DNA of 64,000 bases from JBBQVS01 sp964250765 (GTDB lineage Bacteria > Chloroflexota > Ktedonobacteria > Ktedonobacterales > Ktedonobacteraceae): positions 62,001-126,000 of the forward strand of contig CAXUHF010000001.1 of assembly GCA_964250765.1 (NCBI GenBank), given 5' to 3'. A program made the position numbers and the translations under genes. The notes beneath the pieces are model-generated. The model was given only the letters and a program-made list of their open reading frames with translations, made no database searches and was not told where the DNA came from. Below, one piece after another: positions 26,915 through 36,134 of this stretch. The stretch's first letter is position 1. Every line of letters starts with the position of its first letter.

Positions 26915-28048
26915 ATGATCAAAGAACGTATGAATGAAGGTATTACAGGCACAACAGATTCAATGAGGTTAGCAGAATATGTGCAAGACGAGCAGATGAC
27001 AGCCCCTTCGGATGAATACCGACCTATTATTGGTATCCCCATTCCCGTTCAACAAGGCCAACAGGGTCCCCTCCTGCTCGCTGATGCTGTTAGTGCTTGG
27101 TCAGTAGAGCGGATGAAGGGAAGAGTATTTCTTATACCGCTCTGGCCGTTTCCAACACACAAGCACATTTTTCAATCTCTCTGGCCGCTTCTATCCTCTC
27201 TTGACGGACTTTTGCTCCCTGCTGGTCTTCCAGGGAACGATTGGTATACACAGTGGTTGGCTCGTGAGAACAATCCTGACCCGAAGATATGGCCGCTCTC
27301 CTGGGAAATGGCTCTGACCCAACTTGCCACTTATATTGGTGTTCCTATTCTTGCAATTGGCGACGGGGCAGAACGCTGGAACGTTGCCTTGGGTGGAAGT
27401 ACTGTTCAAGTACCAATGAAGGTGACACAGCCAGTTCCAGTAGGTCCAGAAGCCTGGGAACATCAAACCATTCGGGTGCGAGCAAACAGCAAACTTGCTA
27501 CGTGGATGCAGCATCCAGTGACTGAACAGGGTGAAAAGGAGGAGCAGAAACCCTGGACGCTCTCCGCTATGCCCTCTCAAGGTATCGAGAAACTTGCATT
27601 GGGATTACGTGCTTGCGCGCAATCTGATGCAACAATAGTTGCCTTCGAGCGAAGAGATCCAACGTTTGGTCTTGGTATTCTTCCCCGCGTTGACTGGGGT
27701 CTGGATCAAACGTATAGTGAGTTGCTCTTTGATGCCTTCATGCAATCTTGTCGTGCCTTTGCCTCCACGAGGCAACGGAACACATCAACTTGGGAAGCGT
27801 CTCGTGAAACAATCTGTGCAACTGTATACGAACGGGTCATGCATAATCAACCTCTTCTCCCTGTTTCTTCGCCTCAATCTACAGGAAGGACACACCCTAC
27901 AGGTCAACTGAATGGCAAGAATCTGTCCAACGAAGGAGGTCAAGGAATGCTCATTCCTGAAAAACAGTATCGACACTTGAGACAACAGCCAAGCATAGAC
28001 GAATTGCGTAAGGCAAGAAAGCAGAAATTGAAAGCATCTGTTCGATAA
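26915..28048 (+). CDS. Degenerate class I glutamine amidotransferase-like protein (peptidase C26 fold)
   Basis: ATG 26915 follows AAAGGAAG. The layout matches gamma-glutamyl-GABA hydrolases: PIIGIPIPV, LDGLLLPAG, SWEMALTQLATYIGVPILAIGDGAERWNVALGGS (split). In active enzymes the stretch reads AICRG, with a catalytic Cys; here it is AIGDG, so the Cys is replaced by Gly at about residue 149. The usual HPE near the end is also missing (LGILPRVDW). The fold is probably kept for binding rather than hydrolysis. 377 aa. The C-terminal 60 residues are a polar tail. Confidence 0.65.
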   Translation: MIKERMNEGITGTTDSMRLAEYVQDEQMTAPSDEYRPIIGIPIPVQQGQQGPLLLADAVSAWSVERMKGRVFLIPLWPFPTHKHIFQSLWPLLSSLDGLLLPAGLPGNDWYTQWLARENNPDPKIWPLSWEMALTQLATYIGVPILAIGDGAERWNVALGGSTVQVPMKVTQPVPVGPEAWEHQTIRVRANSKLATWMQHPVTEQGEKEEQKPWTLSAMPSQGIEKLALGLRACAQSDATIVAFERRDPTFGLGILPRVDWGLDQTYSELLFDAFMQSCRAFASTRQRNTSTWEASRETICATVYERVMHNQPLLPVSSPQSTGRTHPTGQLNGKNLSNEGGQGMLIPEKQYRHLRQQPSIDELRKARKQKLKASVR

Positions 28049-28113
28049 ATTTGCTCTTTTTTCGTAACAAGAGGTCATTGAAATATCTCATGGTAATACA
28101 AGGAGGCGACACG

Positions 28114-28662
28114 ATGGAAAAACAACAGGTATGCACACAAGAGCAAGTTCTCTTATCGCACTCTCTCGAGCAACTTTTCCCCAGGTACGACGGAACTACA
28201 ACTAGTCTCCTAGAGGTCTGTTTTCAAACTACGGTCCACGCCCATCTCCTGCTGCAGGAGACTGCTCAGTTGGATTTCGATATTGCAGAAGCTCCATTTT
28301 CCAAAGGTGACGTGGTGATTGATCACCGAGTTCTTCTTCAGCACGAAGAGAATGATCAGAATCTTTTGTACGCTGCTTCAATACTGGCACCGGATGCACT
28401 CCCGATGCAAGTGTACCTGGGGATACAAGATATGCACTATCCTCGACCTTTGGATCATCTGTTTCAAAATGTTCCGGTCTGTCGGCAAATTCTTTCATGT
28501 GAGCAAGAACCCGCAGGAGACTTTCTGTCTGGCTATTTCTCTATTGACCCTCAATCGCCTTGCCTTGTCCGAACATCCCTTCTTTGTTTTGATGCAGGGC
28601 CTGCTCTGTTCACCCAGGAGATTATTCCTTGCCGCTCTTCTTGTACCAAGAAGCGGAGATAG
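28114..28662 (+). CDS. Possible chorismate-lyase-like (UbiC/UTRA fold) protein
   Basis: ATG 28114 has AAGGAGG 8 nt upstream; the upstream part of the frame overlaps the spacer. HRVLLQHEENDQNLLYAASILAPDALP resembles the R-E-V-x-L...ARSVLP block of chorismate pyruvate-lyases, and ALFTQEIIP resembles their C-terminal LTELFLP. The match is by pattern only. 182 aa. It follows the amidotransferase-like gene by 65 nt and may be in the same transcript. Confidence 0.4.
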   Translation: MEKQQVCTQEQVLLSHSLEQLFPRYDGTTTSLLEVCFQTTVHAHLLLQETAQLDFDIAEAPFSKGDVVIDHRVLLQHEENDQNLLYAASILAPDALPMQVYLGIQDMHYPRPLDHLFQNVPVCRQILSCEQEPAGDFLSGYFSIDPQSPCLVRTSLLCFDAGPALFTQEIIPCRSSCTKKRR

Positions 28663-28719
28663 CCAAAGAGCACGAAAGATGGTAGCCGCAAGTGCTAGAA
28701 AGACATGAGAGGATGAGAA

Positions 28720-29619
28720 ATGCTTGAAAAAACACTTCCACTTTTGCTGATTTTTCTTCTTGGTATTTTTTTGAAGAGGATACGAGTTATTCAGAAGGAG
28801 GATGCGAGAGTTATCAGCAAATTGTTGGTTTCTGCTGTAGTTCCGGCATCGGTTGTCAGTGCGTTCTCGAACGCTACTATTCAGCCGAAGTTATTACTCT
28901 TGCCCTTGGCAGGCGTTGTAGTCGTTGTTTTGCTATTGGGGATTAGCTTTCTCCTTGTACCACTCTTAGGGTTGCGCGACGCTACTCGCGCTTCATTCCT
29001 CATATCGATGCCAACATTGGAGATTGGGACGATTGGGTATGCTGTCATGTCCGCCGCATTTGGATCGCCAGGTCTTATATTACTAGCTTTATTTGATCTT
29101 GGTAATGGCATTTTCTTCTTCACCATTGTAGGGCTGCTGGCCGCTATTCTGGGAAGGAGTACAGAACGTTTTCAACTGTCATCTGCTATTGGGCACCTTA
29201 CGAAAAACCCCATTTTGTGGGCGTATGGCGTGGGTTTACTGCTGAACGTGTTTCATATCCATCTTGCGGTCCTGTCCAATCTGCTTACAGTCCTTTCGCA
29301 AGGACTGCTCATGCTCGTCATGTTCCTCATTGCTCTCGAATTTGAGCCGTCTTGGTCAATACTCTCGCTTCCAGCATTGTCTATTTACTTGAAGACCGCG
29401 ATTGGCATTACGTTGGGATGTGTAGTCTCTTTGCTTTTTGGCTTTACAGGAGTGGAGCGGATCGCGGTCGTTCTTGGGAGTTCGATGCCAGTGAGTCTTC
29501 TCACAGTAGTCTATGCAAAAGAATATGACCTCGATGCACAGTATCTCGCATCCGTGTTGTCTCTCGCGCTACCTGCTGCTATCATTGTCGCGCCTCTCTT
29601 GACTTCTGCACCTCATTAG
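28720..29619 (+). CDS. AEC family (auxin efflux carrier-type) transporter
   Basis: 299 aa, about ten hydrophobic helices. MLEKTLPLLLIFLLGIFLKR and the SAVVPASVVSAFS block match the AEC N-terminus, and the C-terminal half (SSMPVSLLTVVYAKEYDLDAQYLASVLSLALPAAI, split) matches its repeat. AEC proteins export organic acids or related anions. GAGGATGAGAA precedes the ATG. The substrate is unknown. Confidence 0.8.
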   Translation: MLEKTLPLLLIFLLGIFLKRIRVIQKEDARVISKLLVSAVVPASVVSAFSNATIQPKLLLLPLAGVVVVVLLLGISFLLVPLLGLRDATRASFLISMPTLEIGTIGYAVMSAAFGSPGLILLALFDLGNGIFFFTIVGLLAAILGRSTERFQLSSAIGHLTKNPILWAYGVGLLLNVFHIHLAVLSNLLTVLSQGLLMLVMFLIALEFEPSWSILSLPALSIYLKTAIGITLGCVVSLLFGFTGVERIAVVLGSSMPVSLLTVVYAKEYDLDAQYLASVLSLALPAAIIVAPLLTSAPH

Positions 29620-29725
29620 GACCTTTTAAAGACGAGTTCAGCTTACGGAAGAAGAACAGGTATACTCAGCTTCTTAGGTGACTGCACCATATGTTTCTCT
29701 GAATTAGTAAAAGAAAGTAGCTTCT

Positions 29726-30256
29726 ATGCAGTATCTTTCACCACATTCCCTGACTAACTACAGGCGTCCTGTACTCGTTCTCGTATTTACTTGTGTGACG
29801 TTAAGCATGCTCCTGAGTCTGCTTTTTCTCTTTGCTGGACGAAGTAGTGTTTCTGAAGCACTTGACAGTATTTTTCACGTCCTCACATTGCTGCTAAAAA
29901 GTCAGATTGAGGGAATTGGTGTTATCGTTATCGCCGTATTTGTCGTCCTCCTTTTCATGAAGCAGATGCACAAAAAAAACTTTGCCAGTCCGTCCGTGCC
30001 ATTTGTCTTTGTTCCATCTGAGCGGGTTGTACTTCCTCCTTTGAGTGCAGGTCGTCAGACGGGCGAATGGTCTGTTTCTTATCCAATGGCAAAAACAATG
30101 CCATTCGTTCCTCTCGCTCCAACATGGGCATTGTCTGAGTGGGACCAGGATGCGTCTCAAAGACACAATGGCAAGTTAGATATGGTACGTCTCCATCAAC
30201 AGTACCAAATGCTTCGCTTTCACAAGCCGAGTGGATATGTCCATGTACCGGATTAG
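29726..30256 (+). CDS. Two-helix membrane protein of unknown function, 176 aa
   Basis: Two hydrophobic helices (about 15-37 and 60-78) are followed by about 95 polar residues predicted cytoplasmic (KQMHKK after helix 2). No motif recognised. It precedes the transporter fragment and the hydrolase-MMPL fusion on the same strand. Confidence 0.55.
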   Translation: MQYLSPHSLTNYRRPVLVLVFTCVTLSMLLSLLFLFAGRSSVSEALDSIFHVLTLLLKSQIEGIGVIVIAVFVVLLFMKQMHKKNFASPSVPFVFVPSERVVLPPLSAGRQTGEWSVSYPMAKTMPFVPLAPTWALSEWDQDASQRHNGKLDMVRLHQQYQMLRFHKPSGYVHVPD

Positions 30257-30390
30257 GTGAGAACGAGCATTTCTGTGAAGTCAGTATGAGGACGCAAGAT
30301 GGTCTTGTAAACGGTACGAGGAATGGGATGGCTGCAATAGATAGAGGTAAGGATGTTTGTGAAAATGTGTACTTTTTTAATGGAGTGCTA

Positions 30391-30585
30391 ATGATGACTG
30401 TCACGTTCTCAAAACAAGCTTCAGTAATGGCACGATGCTTTGCGATTACTGCTCTTGTCAACTGTGTCTTTGGATTTGCAAGTGGTACGTGGGGAGCACT
30501 GCTTACTCCCCTCGCTACACTTTTTCATATTAGCCCTACGGTGATGAGTAGGTTGTCGCTTGGAAGGACTTACAGATGGGTATAA
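30391..30585 (+). pseudogene. Stub resembling the first helix of an MFS transporter
   Basis: 64 codons: MMTVTFSK, then ALVNCVFGFASGTWGALLTPL as a first membrane helix with an MFS-like small-residue pattern, then a stop. Nothing similar to the rest of an MFS protein follows. Its end overlaps the next start by 10 nt, so translation of the stub could feed into the fusion gene. It may also be a short real membrane peptide. Confidence 0.35.
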
Positions 30586-33500
30586 CTTATACATGTGCGT
30601 TTCTTGCAGCACCAGCATTGTTTGGTGATGGGATAGCCTTAGCAAAATACCATTTTTCAATTCTATCGGATGTCTTCTCCCTCTCCACACTTACGGATGT
30701 TTTTCTCTTCTGCTTTGCAGCAGGTCTTGTGAGCATCATTGCCATTGTGGGAATAGGAGCATATATTGTTCGTTCACTGACGATCCCTAAGCGAAGTGAC
30801 CAGTTTATTCCACTTACTCCCTTCGCGCTTGGCCTACCTGCCGAAGAAGTGTCGTTCCCTTGTCAAGGAGAAGCCCATAATGTGCGTGGACTCTACGTTC
30901 CCTGTCTAGGAGCGACGAGTACTATTCTGATCTGTCCCGGATATAGGCGGACATTCTCTGATGTGCTGGGGATGTGCCGACACCTCTGGGATGCGGGTCA
31001 TACTATTCTTGCCTTCGAGTACTATGGGCATGGTATCCCCGTTGGGACGAGAGTGACACTTGGGTATCGTGAGGTTGATGACTTCCTTGGTGCTGTAACA
31101 TATGCAAAGCTCCGTGCGCCAAGAACTCGACTTGGGGTGCTTGGTTACTCTATGGGTGCCGCTGTGTCTATCATCGGGAGTGCGCGAACAAAGGCGATTG
31201 AGGCAGTTGTTGCTGATAGTGCCTTCTCTACACAGTGGAACGCCGTGTATATGGCTGTTCGTCGTACTCTTCGCCTTCCTTTGCCTTCATGGGTTATCCG
31301 AATACTTTACCACGTAACCGATACATTGTTATATTGGTTTGCTGGATATCGGTTCAAGCAGGTTGAACCAGTACGAGAAATCGCTCAGATTGCTCCTCGT
31401 CCTATTTTGATCATTCACGGAGTCCTTGATACTATCGTGAACCCACATGATGCAACGTTTCTCTATGAAGCGGCGGCTCAGCCAAAGGAACTGTGGATGA
31501 TTCCAGGGACGGAACATATTCGAGGTTATTTTGCTGATTCTGTGAAATACACAGAGAAAATTATTACATTTTTTGAAACGCACCTCAAAGGGCGACCTGT
31601 AGTGAACACACCAATGGATGCACTTTCAGGCAAGCAACAGTTTCTTGACCCTCATACCTCTATCACATTCGGTAGCCAACAACAATCAGCAGATGCCGTA
31701 GAAAAAGTTGGTCTTTCATATAGAACTGCTGATGATTTTATGAGGGTCGTGCCTTTACAAAAAACCTCTATATTGATACGAGAGAAAGAACAAAGAATAA
31801 TGGTACAGACAAAAGTTTTGCAACAGGGTGATGTATCACAGACTTCAGGACGAAAAGGGCGTGCTGATGAGATACGCAGAAGACGCTTTATGCGTCTACT
31901 TCGACTTCATTATGCTCATGTCGTGGCAGATACCACTCAGACAATGCATACATTTGGTATGAAATATGGTCACTTGCTCTTCCGTTATCGCTGGTTCATT
32001 CTTGTTGCGTGGCTCCTCGCTTTTGCTATGAGTGTCCCATTTGCCAACTCCGTCACTACTATCCTGCATAACAGTGGATATGCTATACATGGATCTGACT
32101 CTGACCATGCCAATACTGTACTAACGGACACGCTTCATCATCCTGTCTCTCAGTTGCTTGTGCTTTTTCAATCGGATAGCCTTTCCGCTAGTACTGCTCA
32201 ATATCAGCGTGAAGTGCAACATTTTCTGACGCGTATACAAACCTTTCCTCATGTCGTCAGTGCTACTTCGGGTGGTATTGGGCAAGATGGAAGGACAACT
32301 TTTGTAACAGTGGGATTTGATACAGACCAAGATACTGTTGCTCAACAACTTCCTATGTTACGTATACTTCTTCCACATGGTGGGAATCCTGTACATGCTA
32401 CTATAACAGGGGAACCTGCAATTACAAACGAAATTCAGATCGATACACAGACCGATTCTGAACATGCAGAGCTGCTGGCTTTGCCGTTGACATTGTTTGT
32501 GCTCTTATTGGTCTTTGGCTCAGTGGTTGCTGGTCTTATGCCATTGCTCCTGGCTGCTGTCGCGGTGCCAGTAACACTGGCGATTGTGTATACAGTCGCT
32601 ATTCACGTCGAGACGAACATCTTTGTGGTGAACGTCGCCTCGCTCATTGGCCTTGGACTCTCTATTGATTATAGCCTCTTCATTGTCAGACGGTTCCGAG
32701 AAGAACTTACGCACGGGCGTAACGTGCGTGATGCTGTTGCCTGGACGGTCATGACAGCAGGTGAGGCGGTCCTCTTTAGTGGTTTAACTGTTATAATCGG
32801 CTTTTCAGGACTCTTTTTCGTTGGCATTCCTGTCATGACTTCGTTTGCATTAGGCGGCGTCACCGTTGCAGCGATAGCAGTCTTAACAGCGTTAACTCTG
32901 CTTCCCGCACTGCTCTGTGTGGTGGGAGTGCGGATTAACGCTCTTCGGCTTCCGTCTTTTCGTCGAAAAACGAAACAACATATATCGCTACAGGAGCAAC
33001 AATCTAAGTCGTCCAAAGGACAGCAAAGCTTTTGGTATACCTGGGCAATGGTCGTCATGCGCTATCCTCTACTCATGATTATTCTTGTAATCACTGTGCT
33101 CGTTACCGTAGGCTGGCCTGCACTTTCACTCAATCCAGGTCTCCCTGGAGCGTCTGCTTTGCCTGTTCATTCGGAGGCTCGCAATGCACTCGATCAACTC
33201 AAAATACAGTTCCCCAATGTAGATGCTGATCCAATCTTTGTGCTTGTGCAGACACCTGATGGAACGAGTATGCTCGTAGCGCAAAACTTGCAACATCTTG
33301 AGTCACTCAATCAACGTATTATTTCTCTTCCGCATGTGAGGAGTACAACGAGCCTTGTGGAGTTACCAAAGGTAGGGCTTCCGTCTTTTGGTGAACAGCA
33401 GCTTTTTCACCTTTATAGTACTGGTGCTTATCGGAGGGTTCCTGCGCTGGAACAACTGGTTTCCTCAACGACGAAAGGGAGTACAACGCTCATTGCAGTT

Positions 33501-34577
33501 CATACTGATGTCGGAGTAGATAACCGAGTAGATCAAGAATTGATTGATCATCTACGTACTATGAGTCAATCGCGGACTAGCAGCTTACGAGTTCTTGTTG
33601 GTGGTTCACGAGCGGTAAATGTAGATTTTGACCGTGTTCTCTATGGGAACTTTATACGTGCGCTTCTCTTCATTGTTGGTGCAACCTATGTGCTTTTGCT
33701 CTTTATGTTCCGTTCTATTGTGTTGCCACTGAAGGCAATTATTATGAACATGCTCTCGATTGGGGCAGCATATGGAGCCCTCGTCTTTGTTTTTCAACAA
33801 GGTCATTTCCAAAACGCTCTTCATTTCACTCCCGATGGAAGCCTTGACCGATTTATTCCCGTCTTGCTCTTTTGTGTTCTCTTTGGTCTGTCAATGGACT
33901 ATGAAGTTTTTCTCTTGTCTCGCATAAAAGAGGATTGGCAACGTACAGGAGATAATAGTGCTGCTGTAGCTCATGGTCTTAAACACACGGGAGGTATTAT
34001 CACTAATGCTGCACTCCTTTTTATGATTGTGTCGGCATCCTTCATGACTACTTCCCTGGTTGTGACAAAAGAGTTGGGTTTTGGTATCTCGATAGCTATA
34101 TTCGTTGATGCTTCGCTTATCCGTACCGTTCTTGTTCCAGCAACAATGCAGATTATGGGGCGTACCAACTGGTGGTTTCCCAGATTACGTAAGGAAAGAC
34201 GAGTTAGCAAGATACCTATGCAGGAAGTGAGCATTCATGTGAAGAGGCAAAAAGGGAGGGTTTTCATTACGCGTGCTACTGCTAATCTCCATGCAGGAAA
34301 GAGGAAAGTTTCCGTAATGAACGACGGTGTTTACAACAGAAACATACAGGTCCAAGGCGAGAAACAGGGACTTATGAAGGAGCAACAACATCCTCTCTAT
34401 CCAGAGAACCGGAGTGGGGCTATCTCTTCCATGAATGATTCACAGCAGCCTTACTTTTACTCGTCTTATCAGGATTACACACACACGATGTATTTTTCTC
34501 TTGGAGAGACTGATGTTCTTCCTCAAAATAGCACTGAGGAGCAGATGGCAGATGACTCGTTACTAGTAAACTCGTGA
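30576..34577 (+). CDS. Alpha/beta-hydrolase fused to an MMPL/RND-type transporter, 1333 aa
   Basis: Two N-terminal helices (about 5-20, 40-66) lead into an alpha/beta-hydrolase with triad candidates Ser192 (GYSMGA), Asp285 (GVLDTIV) and His314 (GTEHI). After a polar linker of about 110 residues (345-460) comes an MMPL transporter: helix 1 at 470-490, a soluble loop, then helices with GLGLSIDYS (Asp698-Tyr699), and later a second copy with GLSMDYEVF (near 1108). These Asp-Tyr pairs are the proton relay of MmpL proteins. The C-terminal 110 residues are polar. MMPL proteins export lipids or hydrophobic compounds, so an attached hydrolase could process the cargo. The 4-kb frame has no stop. GGAAGG precedes the ATG; internal initiation near 31801 cannot be excluded. 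Confidence 0.85.
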   Translation: MGITYTCAFLAAPALFGDGIALAKYHFSILSDVFSLSTLTDVFLFCFAAGLVSIIAIVGIGAYIVRSLTIPKRSDQFIPLTPFALGLPAEEVSFPCQGEAHNVRGLYVPCLGATSTILICPGYRRTFSDVLGMCRHLWDAGHTILAFEYYGHGIPVGTRVTLGYREVDDFLGAVTYAKLRAPRTRLGVLGYSMGAAVSIIGSARTKAIEAVVADSAFSTQWNAVYMAVRRTLRLPLPSWVIRILYHVTDTLLYWFAGYRFKQVEPVREIAQIAPRPILIIHGVLDTIVNPHDATFLYEAAAQPKELWMIPGTEHIRGYFADSVKYTEKIITFFETHLKGRPVVNTPMDALSGKQQFLDPHTSITFGSQQQSADAVEKVGLSYRTADDFMRVVPLQKTSILIREKEQRIMVQTKVLQQGDVSQTSGRKGRADEIRRRRFMRLLRLHYAHVVADTTQTMHTFGMKYGHLLFRYRWFILVAWLLAFAMSVPFANSVTTILHNSGYAIHGSDSDHANTVLTDTLHHPVSQLLVLFQSDSLSASTAQYQREVQHFLTRIQTFPHVVSATSGGIGQDGRTTFVTVGFDTDQDTVAQQLPMLRILLPHGGNPVHATITGEPAITNEIQIDTQTDSEHAELLALPLTLFVLLLVFGSVVAGLMPLLLAAVAVPVTLAIVYTVAIHVETNIFVVNVASLIGLGLSIDYSLFIVRRFREELTHGRNVRDAVAWTVMTAGEAVLFSGLTVIIGFSGLFFVGIPVMTSFALGGVTVAAIAVLTALTLLPALLCVVGVRINALRLPSFRRKTKQHISLQEQQSKSSKGQQSFWYTWAMVVMRYPLLMIILVITVLVTVGWPALSLNPGLPGASALPVHSEARNALDQLKIQFPNVDADPIFVLVQTPDGTSMLVAQNLQHLESLNQRIISLPHVRSTTSLVELPKVGLPSFGEQQLFHLYSTGAYRRVPALEQLVSSTTKGSTTLIAVHTDVGVDNRVDQELIDHLRTMSQSRTSSLRVLVGGSRAVNVDFDRVLYGNFIRALLFIVGATYVLLLFMFRSIVLPLKAIIMNMLSIGAAYGALVFVFQQGHFQNALHFTPDGSLDRFIPVLLFCVLFGLSMDYEVFLLSRIKEDWQRTGDNSAAVAHGLKHTGGIITNAALLFMIVSASFMTTSLVVTKELGFGISIAIFVDASLIRTVLVPATMQIMGRTNWWFPRLRKERRVSKIPMQEVSIHVKRQKGRVFITRATANLHAGKRKVSVMNDGVYNRNIQVQGEKQGLMKEQQHPLYPENRSGAISSMNDSQQPYFYSSYQDYTHTMYFSLGETDVLPQNSTEEQMADDSLLVNS

Positions 34578-34590
34578 AAAGGAGCATACG

Positions 34591-35931
34591 ATGATTACTA
34601 CAGATAGACAAGAGGAGACTTCCCATCTTGCTCTAAGGTCTATGATTTCTTCAACAAATGTGGAACGTTTGCGCAAACGAACACCACAGCGTCATATGCA
34701 TGTGTGGGGCTACGCTGGCTTCATCCTCGTGAGCCTGTTATACGCCTCCTTCTATCCAATTGCCAAACCATCGCTTTCACACATAGATACAGCAGTCTTT
34801 GTTGGATTTCAAATGCTTTGTCTTGCTCCCCCGGCCCTCTTCCTACTTGTATCAGCGAGGCGATGGATCGACCTCACTACACTTGGTCATGGAATACTGC
34901 TCGGAACATGCCTTGGTATTGGTTTTTTACTTGTGACGCTCGCTATGGACTACACGAGTATCACAGAAACGGCGATGTTTTCATGTGCGAATGGAGTTAT
35001 TGTTGTCCTCATTTCATGGTTGATCTTTCGCAAGCGCATTCGCCCTATGACGTGGATTGCTAGTTTATGCTCAATTGTAGGTATACTGGTGTTGCTCTCA
35101 GTGTCTCACTTACAATGGCAAGGAGACTTGTTTGCCTTTACGGGAGGTCTCTTTTGCACCGCCTATAACTTTCTGGTTGATGATTTATGGCAGCATCCTG
35201 GTAGATTTCGAGCTGTTCTTGGTGTTCAATTGCTGACGATGGCTTGTGAAATGATGGTATATGCGTTGATCTTTGGAAATTGGGGCAATATTCACTTCGT
35301 TCTGCCTTCAGATATCGTTATCTTTTGCTACATAAGCCTAGCTACGACCTTGCTTCCCATAATCATTACGATGACGATGCGTCGATATGTGAATGGTATA
35401 ACTGTAACCTTCCTTGCAGTCTTAGAACCAATTGCAGGAGCAGTTTTCGCCTTTGTTTTTGCTCACGAACGTCTATCTTCATCCATCTATATCGGAGGGG
35501 GGCTTGCCATAGGAAGTGTTCTCTTAGAGGCACTTGCCAACGTGGTCAATGTGAAACGCCTTTCCCCTGTATACTTTCACAAATTATGGGTAAACGTTTT
35601 TCGTATGCACAAGCAACAAGTGCCGCAAAAGGCACCACGATTGATAATACAAGGTGTCTCCTCTCTTGGGGAAGATGCACGGCTATTGCTCGCTTGTCTA
35701 TGGTCTACGCCTAACGGTCTAAATATGCATACACTTCAGCAGTTGACTGGCGTGTCGCCTGGGCGCACGTACCAATTGCTCTCACACCTTCAAAAGCGAG
35801 GCTACGTCATGTTGCGCTGTCATCGTCAGAAGTCCTGTCGATATACTCTTCATCCATCATACTGGTTTTCTCTGACAGAGCAGTTGTACCCACTTGAAAG
35901 ACATATTTTTTCTGAGAAAAAAGCAGCATGA
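34591..35931 (+). CDS. EamA/DMT-type transporter with C-terminal winged-helix domain
   Basis: ATG 34591 follows AAAAGGAGC, 14 nt after the fusion gene, so they form an operon. Residues 38-325 contain ten helices of the drug/metabolite transporter family, with ETAMFSCANGVIVVLISWLIF and LEPIAGAVFAFVFAHERL typical of EamA repeats. Residues about 355-430 (EDARLLLACLW, HTLQQLTGVSPGRTYQLLSHLQKRGYVML split) form a winged helix-turn-helix on the cytosolic side. A transporter joined to a DNA-binding-like domain is unusual and may sense substrate flow. Confidence 0.8.
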   Translation: MITTDRQEETSHLALRSMISSTNVERLRKRTPQRHMHVWGYAGFILVSLLYASFYPIAKPSLSHIDTAVFVGFQMLCLAPPALFLLVSARRWIDLTTLGHGILLGTCLGIGFLLVTLAMDYTSITETAMFSCANGVIVVLISWLIFRKRIRPMTWIASLCSIVGILVLLSVSHLQWQGDLFAFTGGLFCTAYNFLVDDLWQHPGRFRAVLGVQLLTMACEMMVYALIFGNWGNIHFVLPSDIVIFCYISLATTLLPIIITMTMRRYVNGITVTFLAVLEPIAGAVFAFVFAHERLSSSIYIGGGLAIGSVLLEALANVVNVKRLSPVYFHKLWVNVFRMHKQQVPQKAPRLIIQGVSSLGEDARLLLACLWSTPNGLNMHTLQQLTGVSPGRTYQLLSHLQKRGYVMLRCHRQKSCRYTLHPSYWFSLTEQLYPLERHIFSEKKAA

Positions 35932-36022
35932 GTAGCTCAGAGCAGGAAACCAGCAAAGTTGGAGCGTATACTAGTGGTCAGTCCGCTTAGGTTTAAGCAA
36001 GTAAAGGACTTCCTATAGATTG

Positions 36023-36064
36023 AGGGAAGAGTTGTACACAATTTGACTGAGACCTCTCTTCCCT
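36023..36064. terminator. Hairpin between convergent genes
   Basis: AGGGAAGAG (36023-36031) pairs with CTCTTCCCT (36056-36064) across a 24-nt loop. Modest, but placed where a bidirectional terminator is expected. Confidence 0.4.
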
Positions 36065-36134
36065 TCGCCTGAGTATATTTGGTCGTGTTACGCAAATCTC
36101 GCCAAGACCCTGGTGAGGTGTTGGGTTATGTACA

